Of a stretch of DNA of 34,510 nucleotides, positions 22,886 through 30,218 are shown piece by piece; positions within the stretch are counted from its first letter, which is position 1, and each line of letters starts with the position of its first letter. The translations under genes and the position numbers were made by a program. Source of the DNA: JBDKUD01 sp050943315 (GTDB taxonomy: Bacteria > Bacillota > Syntrophomonadia > Syntrophomonadales > Syntrophomonadaceae); NCBI GenBank assembly GCA_050943315.1, contig JBMNOY010000018.1, positions 1-34,510 on the forward strand. The letters run 5' to 3'. The notes under the pieces were generated by a model. The model had not been told where the DNA came from, made no database searches, and was given only the letters and a program-made list of their open reading frames with translations.

Positions 22886-24040
22886 TTATTTCCTACTCGC
22901 CAGGTAATTTTCCAAACGATCCAGGCCCTCTTTAATATTGGTTAGTGAATTAGCATAGGAAAATCTAATATATCCTTCACAGTTAGCCCCAAAATCAATG
23001 CCGGGGGTAACCGCCACTTTGGCCTGTTCGAGAATATCGAAGGCAAAGCGATATGAGTCGGAAGTGTACTCCTTAACATTGGCCAGGGCATAGAAAGCTC
23101 CTATGGGATCGTGGCGGGTAGCAATGCCCATTTGTTTAAGACGCTTTAGTAAATACTGGCGTCTTTCATTATATATACTCACCATTTCCTGTACTTCTTT
23201 TTCACAGTCACGCAGAGCTGCAATACCGCCTTCCTGTACAAAGGAAGATGCACAGATGAAGAAGTTCTGCTGCATAATCTGCATAACCCGAATATATTCC
23301 CGAGGAGCGATAACATATCCCAGCCGCCAGCCGGTCATTGCGTATAGTTTCGAAAAGCCATTGATAACGAAAGCCCGGTCGGTAAATTCCAGGATACTGT
23401 GTTCTTCGCCTTCATAAATCAGACCATTATATATCTCATCGGAGATTATCATCTGATCAAGATCGGCCATGGATCTAAGATCATCGGCACTGAATACACC
23501 ACCGGTAGGATTGCCGGGGGAGTTAACCATAACGGCACGGGTCAGTGGGCTGAGGTATTTTTTTATAACCTCAGGACGATATTTAAATCCGTCTTCCTCG
23601 TCTACCGGTACGAATACTGGTTGTCCATCCACATAGTGTATAAAATTGGGGTAACAGGCATAATAGGGATCAGGCAGAACAACTTCCTCCCCTTTTTCCA
23701 GTAGGGCCGAAAAGACTAAAAGCATACCCGGTGAAGTGCCTGAAGTTATAATAACCTGGTCAGGAGAAATCTCAACATTATATTTTTTCCAATAGTAGTG
23801 TGCAATCTCTTCGCGCAGGGTAATTTTACCAAGGCTGTGGGTATAGTGGGTATCGCCCTGTTGAAGAGCTCGCAAGGCGGCTTCTTTTACTGGTTCGGGG
23901 GTAGTGAAATCAGGTTCTCCTACCTCGAGATGGATAACATCTTCACCCTGGGCCATCATGGTCTGAGCTTTTTCCAATACCTCCATGACGATAAAGGGTG
24001 ATAATTGCAAACTTCGGGTAGATGCACTTAAATTATTCAT
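22886..24040 (-). CDS. Pyridoxal-phosphate aminotransferase, class I/II
   Basis: 384 residues, aspartate-aminotransferase fold type I. Visible motifs are LEVGEPDFTTPEPVKEAAL near the N-terminus, HYTHSLGKITLREEIAHYY, NSPGNPTGGVF, ISDEIYNGL (Asp binding the pyridine N), the PLP lysine K231 in NGFSKLYAMTGWRLGY, and the substrate-carboxylate Arg in EGYIRFSYANSL. Substrate cannot be fixed; Asp, aromatic and alanine transaminases share this form. The ATG follows AAGGAGCAG. It stands alone and is convergent with the DUF763 gene. Confidence 0.93.
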   Translation of the reverse strand: MNNLSASTRSLQLSPFIVMEVLEKAQTMMAQGEDVIHLEVGEPDFTTPEPVKEAALRALQQGDTHYTHSLGKITLREEIAHYYWKKYNVEISPDQVIITSGTSPGMLLVFSALLEKGEEVVLPDPYYACYPNFIHYVDGQPVFVPVDEEDGFKYRPEVIKKYLSPLTRAVMVNSPGNPTGGVFSADDLRSMADLDQMIISDEIYNGLIYEGEEHSILEFTDRAFVINGFSKLYAMTGWRLGYVIAPREYIRVMQIMQQNFFICASSFVQEGGIAALRDCEKEVQEMVSIYNERRQYLLKRLKQMGIATRHDPIGAFYALANVKEYTSDSYRFAFDILEQAKVAVTPGIDFGANCEGYIRFSYANSLTNIKEGLDRLENYLASRK

Positions 24041-24211
24041 AATACTGCTCCTTGATTCGACTTTAATATTAATTCTATTAAAGGTAAGGTCTAATGTCTA
24101 CCAGTTTAGAGCTAGGTTAGGCTACCCGTGTTTTTGCTTAATGACTCACTCCTTGTGAAAGTAATGTCGGAAACAGCACTTGCATGTTTATGATGAGGGA
24201 TTGGAATATCT

Positions 24212-24253
24212 GTAGTGGTAGCATAACCATAGAGCGGCAGCAGCTACCACTAC
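24212..24253. repeat. 11-bp perfect inverted repeat after the ferritin-like gene
   Basis: GTAGTGGTAGC (24212-24222) is exactly mirrored by GCTACCACTAC (24243-24253). It sits 15 bp past the stop of the minus-strand ferritin-like gene. No T-run, so it is a stabilising hairpin or an unusual terminator. Confidence 0.5.
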
Positions 24254-24267
24254 TGCCCGGATGTCCA

Positions 24268-24756
24268 CTATTCGTAATGCTTATTTCTAATATTAACGGC
24301 AACCCTGTTGGCATAGCGTAGTTTTATTTTACGAGGCGGATCAGGGTCCTCAGATGGGGTGGCCTCCCACCGGTTGTGAGGGGATCTCCTTATTTCGGCT
24401 TCTCTCTGTTTGCCCGGGTAGGTACCTCTGCCGAGTCTTTCCCGTCTGTCTGGGAAGGCACCTGCACCGGCTTTCAGCAAGGTATTAAGGCTGTTGTTAA
24501 ACTGCCTGCCCGAATGGCGGTCAGGTGGCCAACCGGAAGGTGCCCAGGTCGGTTTATCAGCACTGCCACGTGTATTATCTTCAATACGTTGCAGTACTTC
24601 AAGATGGCCTTGTTCTTTTTCCAGCATGGTTTCAAATACTTGCCGCAGCTGCTGATTATCATCAGCACAATGAACATATTTCTCATATGCAGAAACTAAC
24701 TTACGTTTGTGTCCAATCGCTTCCGCTAAAAGCGCCCCGAACTCTTTTGATTGCAC
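24268..24756 (-). CDS. Ferritin-like two-helix protein with Arg/Pro-rich tail
   Basis: 162 residues from a GTG at 24756, four bases after AAAGGAGAGGT; the longer frame to 24846 would run through the promoter region. Residues ~4-60 look like a ferritin-like helix pair: FGALLAEAIGHKRKLVSAYEKY, then LRQVFETMLEKEQGHLEVLQ, with an E-x2-H pair (EQGH) that could bind iron or another metal. Two helices make half a ferritin core, so a dimer would be needed. From about 65 on it is rich in Pro, Arg and Gly and probably disordered. Its divergent neighbour has the same half-ferritin helix pair. Iron/oxidative-stress or spore-coat roles are possible; none is shown. Confidence 0.7.
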   Translation of the reverse strand: MQSKEFGALLAEAIGHKRKLVSAYEKYVHCADDNQQLRQVFETMLEKEQGHLEVLQRIEDNTRGSADKPTWAPSGWPPDRHSGRQFNNSLNTLLKAGAGAFPDRRERLGRGTYPGKQREAEIRRSPHNRWEATPSEDPDPPRKIKLRYANRVAVNIRNKHYE

Positions 24757-24775
24757 TTTTACCTCTCCTTTACTA

Positions 24776-24866
24776 TTACCTACACCATAATACGCTTTCT
24801 GCCATTTAATGGTTACTTTTATGTAAATTGGAACAATAATCCACAAATTCCATATAGTGTAGGTAA
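24776..24866. promoter_or_regulatory. Mirrored motif in both leaders of the divergent ferritin-like genes
   Basis: TTACCTACAC (24776-24785) is exactly mirrored by GTGTAGGTAA (24857-24866). Each gene therefore carries TAT(A/G)GTGTAGGTAA at the same place, just before its ribosome binding site. A CATATAGTG sequence (24851-24859) may be a -10. The motif could be a shared operator or the same unusual promoter element. Confidence 0.5.
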
Positions 24867-24887
24867 CCGAATTAATGGAGTGATTTA

Positions 24888-25316
24888 ATGAGCAACATGT
24901 ATGGTAATTACTCTCCGTGCGACGATTGCAATGATCGGTTTGATCGTGATCGGCATGACCGTGATCGGCATGATCGTGATCGGCATGACCGTGATCGGCA
25001 TGACCGCGATCGGCATGATCGTGATCGCCATGACCGTCACGACCGCCATGATTTTTTTGATCACGATGATCACTGTGATGACCGCGATCGCCGCGACCGC
25101 AAAACCTGTATGATGGTGTGTAATGACGACAACTTCATTTGCATGGTCAAAGATGCTATTGCGGATGAGCTTGGTGCAGCCGCCATGTACAGCCAAATGG
25201 CCAACATGGTAGACAATCTCGCTTTGAAAGCAATAATTGCAGGTATTGCCGGTGATGAATTTGGCCATGCCAGAACGTGGATGACCATATTGGCAATGTG
25301 TGGCTGTGAGGATTAA
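24888..25316 (+). CDS. Ferritin-like protein with an Asp-Arg-His tandem repeat region
   Basis: 142 residues. After MSNMYGNYSPCDDCNDRF come six DRDRH repeats (about residues 19-48, one unit per 15 bp of DNA), then DRHDRHD and DHDDHCDD, a highly charged His/Asp-rich, probably disordered metal-binding region. Cysteines at 11, 14, 63, 74, 78 and 85 add possible ligands. The C-terminal ~55 residues are a ferritin-like helix pair: DELGAAAMYSQMANMV (E94) and AGDEFGHARTWMTIL with E124-x2-H127. The half-ferritin domain should dimerise to form a di-metal site, as in encapsulated ferritins (family knowledge). Its partner on the other strand shares the fold and the leader motif. The ATG follows TGGAGTG. 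Role in metal storage is inferred. Confidence 0.82.
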   Translation: MSNMYGNYSPCDDCNDRFDRDRHDRDRHDRDRHDRDRHDRDRHDRDRHDRHDRHDFFDHDDHCDDRDRRDRKTCMMVCNDDNFICMVKDAIADELGAAAMYSQMANMVDNLALKAIIAGIAGDEFGHARTWMTILAMCGCED

Positions 25317-25323
25317 TTTTTGC

Positions 25324-25349
25324 GAACTGCTCAGGTTACTGAGCAGTTC
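25324..25349 (+). terminator. Hairpin after the DRH-repeat gene
   Basis: GAACTGCTCA (25324-25333) pairs perfectly with TGAGCAGTTC (25340-25349) around loop GGTTAC, eight bases after the stop. The tail (TACATATCTT) is a weak T-run. Confidence 0.6.
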
Positions 25350-25495
25350 TACATATCTTAGACAGCTTGTGCAGAATTATTATGTGCGAGGAGTAAAGTC
25401 GTCAAGATACCAGTGTGTAACTCCGTAGCAGTTAAGGCTGCATTTTAAAAAATTTTTATTCTTCTTACAAATCTCAGACTGTCGGCAATGATCTG

Positions 25496-25520
25496 GCCAC
25501 GGGAAGTCCGTGGCTTTTTA
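25496..25520 (+). terminator. Strong terminator upstream of the KaiC operon
   Basis: GCCACGG (25496-25502) pairs with CCGTGGC (25508-25514), loop GAAGT, then TTTTT. It is about 190 nt before the operon and 180 nt after the previous gene, so it ends either a small RNA or a leader. The 25350-25495 stretch holds no ORF; no known riboswitch was recognised. Confidence 0.75.
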
Positions 25521-25712
25521 CTTTTCTGATTATGGCAGTGTTAATCCAGTAGCGAGAACGTGTAGAAAATGGGGAGAATTTGTATGATATTACTGTTAAT
25601 TTTTTAAAGGAATTTATTTACTTTAGGTTGAATGTTAATTATTTGTTTGACTAAATGGAAAAATGTGCTTTTTGGTGAGTATAGTAAGTCGACGGATAGA
25701 GGGGATAACAAA

Positions 25713-27095
25713 ATGCTACTAAAATCGGGAATTGATGGTTTTGATGCTTTGTTATATGGGGGGGTTATCGAGAATAGTATTATTCTGGTCGAAGGAGTTC
25801 CCGGGGCTGGCAAAACAACATTCGGCATGGAATTTATATACAAGGGTATCGTTGAACAAAATGAGCCGGGAGTGGTAATTACCTTCGAAGAATTACCCGA
25901 ACAGCTCTACCACGACGCCTCTAACTATGGATGGGATCTCCGCAAACTTGAAGAACAAAATATGCTGCGGATCATATGTACTTCTCCCGAGGTTGTTTTG
26001 GATAATACAATGAGTTTTCTGCGGGATACAGTGAAGGAAATAGGAGCTAAAAGACTGCTCTTGGATAGTGTAACCCAATTTAATATGGAAATTGATAGTG
26101 CTGGGAATTTACGCAGGTCCGTATATAGCCTGTGCAGCGGTTTGAAAAGAATGGGGCTAACCTCTTTACTTATTAAAGAAGTTGCCGACTATAGTAGTAA
26201 TAAGGCTACCTTTGAAGAATTCTTGGTTGATACTGTAATACGGCTGTATTTCGAAGAATCATTTCGCACCCGTAAGCGCCTAATTGAAGTGCTGAAATCA
26301 CGCGGGCAAGACTTTGTGTCCGGGAAGTATCCATTTAAATTTGGTAAAAACGGCCTGGAAATCATCGGTATTGTAGAGACACAAAAACTACCCGATAAAA
26401 CTTGTTTTTCATTGACCGACCGGCTCAAGACTGGTATTGAAGGACTCGATAACATTGTGGGCGGCGGATTTTTAAAGAATACTACTATACTGGTCGAAGG
26501 AGCCTCGGGTACAGGGAAAACGGTAATGGGGATTCATTATCTGTTGGAGGGGTTAAAACAGGGTGAGAAAGGGTTCTTGTTAGCTACTGAGGAAAGTGCC
26601 GATTTCATTACCCAGTATTTTCGTTCGTTCAATACCACCAATGGCATTGCTACTTATGATCAGCTGATCATAATGGATCGCATATCATCTACCATGAGTA
26701 TTGAAGAGGTTATCGCGGACGTAATAAGCCGGGTTAAAACTGATTCTATACAACGTGTAGTAATAGATTTTATAAATACTTTAGCAGAATTCAGTGATAA
26801 TTATCTTTCCCTCAAAACTACAGTAAGAAATTTGATAATTCACCTTAATGCCATGGGGTGTACAACGCTTCTAATACTAAACGAAGAACAGGCCGGGGTT
26901 AGTTTCCCGCTTAAAGGAATAATTCAGCCATTAGTGCAGGGAGAAATCTACCTGTCGTACTCAATGCGCAATGGCAAACGCTACCGGTTCCTGGAAGTAA
27001 ACAAAATGAAAGGACAAAGTTACATTGCCGGGAAACACCTGGCGGAAATTGGCAGTGATGGAATGTCGGTATTTCAAAGATTTGGGGGGATATAA
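25713..27095 (+). CDS. KaiC-like ATPase with two RecA-type domains
   Basis: 460 residues from an ATG after AGAGGGGA (an upstream frame start at 25632 has no ribosome binding site). Domain 1: Walker A GVPGAGKT (28-35), catalytic Glu pair E59-E60 in ITFEELPEQ, Walker B RLLLDSVTQF. Domain 2: Walker A GASGTGKT (263-270), E293-E294 in LATEESADF, Walker B RVVIDFINTL, then HLNAMGCTTLLILNEEQ. Both sites look active. Circadian KaiC is about 519 residues and has a C-terminal phosphorylation tail; this protein is shorter and is not part of a KaiA/KaiB set. KaiC-like proteins in archaea and bacteria are signalling ATPases linked to output domains. First gene of a five-gene operon. Confidence 0.9.
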   Translation: MLLKSGIDGFDALLYGGVIENSIILVEGVPGAGKTTFGMEFIYKGIVEQNEPGVVITFEELPEQLYHDASNYGWDLRKLEEQNMLRIICTSPEVVLDNTMSFLRDTVKEIGAKRLLLDSVTQFNMEIDSAGNLRRSVYSLCSGLKRMGLTSLLIKEVADYSSNKATFEEFLVDTVIRLYFEESFRTRKRLIEVLKSRGQDFVSGKYPFKFGKNGLEIIGIVETQKLPDKTCFSLTDRLKTGIEGLDNIVGGGFLKNTTILVEGASGTGKTVMGIHYLLEGLKQGEKGFLLATEESADFITQYFRSFNTTNGIATYDQLIIMDRISSTMSIEEVIADVISRVKTDSIQRVVIDFINTLAEFSDNYLSLKTTVRNLIIHLNAMGCTTLLILNEEQAGVSFPLKGIIQPLVQGEIYLSYSMRNGKRYRFLEVNKMKGQSYIAGKHLAEIGSDGMSVFQRFGGI

Positions 27096-27096
27096 C

Positions 27097-27825
27097 ATGA
27101 ATAAGAACATGAGTAAAACGGGATTCTTTGGAATACATGGAATAGACCATTTAATAGCTCCCGGCCTTACTTATGGGTCGCAAATTATGATTAAAGGCAA
27201 AAGTGGGGTGGGCAAGTCGGTACTGGCTTCGCAATTTGTAAAAGAAACATTGGCTTGCCGGGATAATTGTATATATATTTGTTGTGACGAGTCTCCCCTG
27301 GAGATGAGAGAATATCTGAAACAATATGGGGTTCACCCCTTGCCTTATGAGAGAACCGGGCGTCTGGTTTTTGTTGACGCCTATAGTCTGGAGCCAACGG
27401 GCAAGAATTATTTCTCCAGTGAAGACGGTCTGGAAAAATACCTCGCATTGGAAAAGCAGGTCATCGAAGGCATGAATAATAAACATCCCACCAGGATTGT
27501 TGTGGATAGTTTGTCTACCCTTTTTATGGGGCGGGATAATCAGGAAATAATGGAGTTTCACCGTTATCGCCTGAAGCTGTTAAAGAAAGCCGGCATCATT
27601 GCTATGGATTTAATGGTCGATGAAGTTATGGAAGAATCAATGTTTAAGTTGGCCGCACACCTGTACGATGTGATTATAAATATGTACTATACCGGGTCCC
27701 CAGAAAGACCCATGCGGGCTTTGCACATGGGAAAAATGAAAAGCGGTAAGTTTGACTCATCACAGCTTTTCTATACCATTAATCCCAATATTGGCCTGAT
27801 AATAATGCAGAATTTAGTCGGTTAG
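27097..27825 (+). CDS. KaiC-like ATPase, single RecA-type domain
   Basis: 242 residues. Start at an ATG one base after the previous stop, with TTGGGGGGA upstream; the frame could extend to 27025 but that overlaps the upstream gene by about 70 bp. Walker A GKSGVGKS (34-41), ICCDESPLEM (one Glu, where KaiC has two, with a preceding Asp), Walker B RIVVDSLSTLF and a later KMKSGKFDSSQLFYTINPNIG. Single-domain KaiC-like proteins often pair with double-domain ones. The tight spacing suggests it assembles with its neighbour (inference). Family is sure; the role is not. Confidence 0.88.
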   Translation: MNKNMSKTGFFGIHGIDHLIAPGLTYGSQIMIKGKSGVGKSVLASQFVKETLACRDNCIYICCDESPLEMREYLKQYGVHPLPYERTGRLVFVDAYSLEPTGKNYFSSEDGLEKYLALEKQVIEGMNNKHPTRIVVDSLSTLFMGRDNQEIMEFHRYRLKLLKKAGIIAMDLMVDEVMEESMFKLAAHLYDVIINMYYTGSPERPMRALHMGKMKSGKFDSSQLFYTINPNIGLIIMQNLVG

Positions 27826-27843
27826 GAGAGTAGGAGAGAAACA

Positions 27844-28821
27844 ATGGGTAGAGACAATTTTTCGTTTAAAATATTAAATAATATGTTTTTGGGAGTAGGG
27901 CAACTGGCAGATAAAGTACCCATGGGGGGAAAAAATTATCTGGAAATGGTTTGTGATTTTTACGTTGGAAGAATGTTTAATGAATACAAAGATAGCTTTA
28001 ATCCAGCATCAGACAAAGCGATAGATTTATGCCGGGCCTGGATTGAGCTCATGGAGAAGGAAGGTTACCTGGATAAGAACGATTATGAATTAAGCAATGG
28101 GGGAGACTTTGTAACGGTTAAGGTTAGTAAACACAATTGTTCGTATTTTGAATATTGCACCACCGCTAACAGGGAAAATATTGCTCATGTTTGTCCGCGA
28201 ATATTGGGATTACGGTGGGTAGTAGCTAACTGCACTGGCCGCCAGTATCAGCTGAAGACGGAAGAATTTTCAGACACAGAACGTTGCCTGGGCACCATTT
28301 ATCCCGGCGAAGTTATGAGTGAAATTCTGACTAAAGATGGTGATAATATATCCATTGCCGGGGAACGGGCTATTGTCTTAACAACCAATGCCTACGGGAT
28401 ATTAATGAAAACCATATATGAATATGCGCCACATCTTTTAGAACGTGTGCTTTATGAATCAACTTACTACTCTAGTCTGGTTGAGTATGATAGAATTGCG
28501 GTCTACTATCAGGATGCAAGACAAATTGTAGAACATCTGCTCAGAACCATAGAAAGGTTAGGAAATATACGCTATGAAATAGTCAGTTATGATGATAAGA
28601 ATAAACAGGCGATTGTACGCGGATATGGTTCTTATATGGCCGAAATATTTAAAGAAAACCATCTTTTCAGTACCCCCAAAATGTCGTGCGCTTCTGGTAA
28701 AGGCCGCCTAGCCGCATATTTCACCAAGGCTTGGGGAGAGGAAATTATTTGCGAAGAACTGTCCTGTGAAGCCTTTGGAGACGATTATTGCGAATTTATA
28801 CTGCTGCCTAAAAATCTATAA
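27844..28821 (+). CDS. V4R-domain sensor protein with a Cys cluster
   Basis: 325 residues, starting after AGGAGAG. The C-terminus (about 258-322) is a V4R (4-vinyl reductase-like) domain: GRLAAYFTKAWGEEIICEE, then SCEAFGDDYCEFIL. V4R domains bind small, often hydrophobic ligands and sit in regulators. The middle holds C99-x5-C105-x11-C117, plus C130 and C148 (NCSYFEYC ... HVCPR), which could bind a metal or Fe-S cluster or form a thiol switch. The region ~150-235 (IYPGEVMSEILTKDGDNISI) is not recognised. No membrane segment. Between the KaiC-like ATPases and the kinase-like protein, it is the best candidate for the input of the module. Confidence 0.85.
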   Translation: MGRDNFSFKILNNMFLGVGQLADKVPMGGKNYLEMVCDFYVGRMFNEYKDSFNPASDKAIDLCRAWIELMEKEGYLDKNDYELSNGGDFVTVKVSKHNCSYFEYCTTANRENIAHVCPRILGLRWVVANCTGRQYQLKTEEFSDTERCLGTIYPGEVMSEILTKDGDNISIAGERAIVLTTNAYGILMKTIYEYAPHLLERVLYESTYYSSLVEYDRIAVYYQDARQIVEHLLRTIERLGNIRYEIVSYDDKNKQAIVRGYGSYMAEIFKENHLFSTPKMSCASGKGRLAAYFTKAWGEEIICEELSCEAFGDDYCEFILLPKNL

Positions 28822-28863
28822 AACTATAAATAAAATCTAGAAGTCAAGAAAGAGGAGAATAAA

Positions 28864-29127
28864 TTGATTCCCGAAAGCTTTAACAACCAAAGTCTGAGTA
28901 ATGCGGTGACAAAAATTGAGATATTATCATTTTTCCTGGCCAATCCACACACACGTGATACCTTAAAAGGTTTTTCCTCACGATTGTTTATGGATCATCG
29001 CCTCATAGCCGAGGCAATGGAGGAATTGGTTTTAGTTGGTATAGTAGAAAAAAGCGGCCAGGGAGAGAAATCGATCTATCGTTTAAAAGTATCATATTCC
29101 ACCTTAGAGGAATGTTTGTATAAATGA
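28864..29127 (+). CDS. Small winged-helix protein
   Basis: 87 residues from a TTG after AAAGAGGAG. The order of segments EILSFFLANPHTRDTLKGFS, then SRLFMDHRLIAEAMEELVLVGIV, then EKSGQGEKSIYRL fits a winged helix-turn-helix (recognition helix about 45-56, wing 62-74). It could bind DNA or act as a protein-protein adaptor, as wHTH domains do in KaiC-like gene clusters. Its stop overlaps the ATGA before the next gene, so translation is coupled. No DNA target can be named. Confidence 0.7.
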   Translation: MIPESFNNQSLSNAVTKIEILSFFLANPHTRDTLKGFSSRLFMDHRLIAEAMEELVLVGIVEKSGQGEKSIYRLKVSYSTLEECLYK

Positions 29128-29144
29128 TTAAGGGGGACGGGTAT

Positions 29145-30077
29145 ATGCAAAGTAGCTTAATCTTAGACAAGATTCCCTTAGGAATTATAGTATTTGATGA
29201 ATCCCAACAAATTAGTTATATGAATAGTGTCGCTGTCACTTGCACCCAAAACACCAATGATTTTTTGCTGGAAGCGATTAAACAACTGGCAGAAAGAACC
29301 TTTGAGAAATTAGAACCGATTGAAAAGATAGTCAAATACAGCACAGTTGATGACTTCTGGGTTTGGAAGGTAAGAACTGATCTTTTTAACGATTCATTGT
29401 CTCAGGTTTTGGTTGTTATTCAGGATGAAACTGTTAATTCACAACTTGAACAGACTATTCTGAAAGCGGAGAAATTAGCTGTGGCAGGACAATTAGCTAT
29501 TGGCTCACTGGTGGAAATACGTAATCCCCTAACAAGTGCTAGGGGATTCTGCCAGCTTATAGAAAATAGTGAAGCTCATCAAGAATACATAGAAATAATA
29601 TCTAAAGAATTAGAACAGATTCAACGAATTGTAAGTAGTTGCTCGTCAATTACCTATGCTAATCCATCAAACAATTTGGAAGTCATCTATCGAAAGTTTT
29701 TTTCTTCTATTCATGACCGGGTCAGTTGTTTTAAGCTCATGATGATAAACGATATCTTTGATGACCTGATGGTTACGGTTGCGGAAGAACAAATAAATAC
29801 CGTTATAAATAACCTGATGAACCTGGTTATTAACTGGTTGGATACTAATATCTGCATTACTATTAATAGTGAAGTAGCTAAAGAGGCTGACTATCTCGAA
29901 TTGAATGTACGTGTCCGTAAGGCTACGAACCAGACCCTGATCCGGCCTGGAAATATAGATGATTCAGTTAAGTGTTTAACTGCTACGTATGACAATATAG
30001 AGTTTAAGGTTGTGGACAGCAATACGCTGGCATTTACTTTACGCCTGCCTATTTTTATTCCGCAATACCGCCACTGA
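29145..30077 (+). CDS. Degenerate histidine kinase-like protein (His replaced by Val)
   Basis: 310 residues from an ATG after AAGGGGGACGGG (an ATG at 29124 lacks a ribosome binding site). Residues ~5-95 look like a PAS domain (ILDKIPLGIIVFDESQQISY). The HisKA-like part reads KAEKLAVAGQLAIGS-LVEIRNPLTSARGF, where active kinases have A-H-E-I-R-N-P-L-T. The phospho-acceptor His is Val at residue 123 (GTG at 29511-29513). The ATP-binding half is worn: only NLMNLVINWLD recalls the N box, and no G boxes are seen. Phosphotransfer is therefore unlikely. It may act as a PAS-based sensor or scaffold for the KaiC-like ATPases, the last gene of the operon. The reading frame is intact, so it is a pseudokinase, not a pseudogene. 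Confidence 0.82.
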   Translation: MQSSLILDKIPLGIIVFDESQQISYMNSVAVTCTQNTNDFLLEAIKQLAERTFEKLEPIEKIVKYSTVDDFWVWKVRTDLFNDSLSQVLVVIQDETVNSQLEQTILKAEKLAVAGQLAIGSLVEIRNPLTSARGFCQLIENSEAHQEYIEIISKELEQIQRIVSSCSSITYANPSNNLEVIYRKFFSSIHDRVSCFKLMMINDIFDDLMVTVAEEQINTVINNLMNLVINWLDTNICITINSEVAKEADYLELNVRVRKATNQTLIRPGNIDDSVKCLTATYDNIEFKVVDSNTLAFTLRLPIFIPQYRH

Positions 30078-30138
30078 TATAAACTCCATTCTTTTTACCT
30101 GCCCGTGTAACTCCTTGCCTGCCAGAAATGAAATATTT

Positions 30139-30166
30139 TTGCCAATGATAAATTAATAGATATAAT
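30139..30166 (+). promoter_or_regulatory. Promoter of lplA
   Basis: TTGCCA (30139-30144), 16-bp spacer and perfect TATAAT (30161-30166). The leader would be about 45 nt. No terminator is evident after the KaiC operon. Confidence 0.65.
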
Positions 30167-30218
30167 AAGAATAAGTAAGTCGAGATATTACTTTTTCTAA
30201 GAAGCAGGAGTGATACTA

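Noticed and set aside
24942..25055. Short regular repeats that could be mistaken for a CRISPR array
   Set aside because: Units are 15 bp, have no spacers and code in frame for DRDRH repeats of a ferritin-like protein.
24885..25268. 127-codon minus-strand frame rich in Ile/Val/Met repeats
   Set aside because: It is the antisense of the DRDRH repeat and has no start signal.
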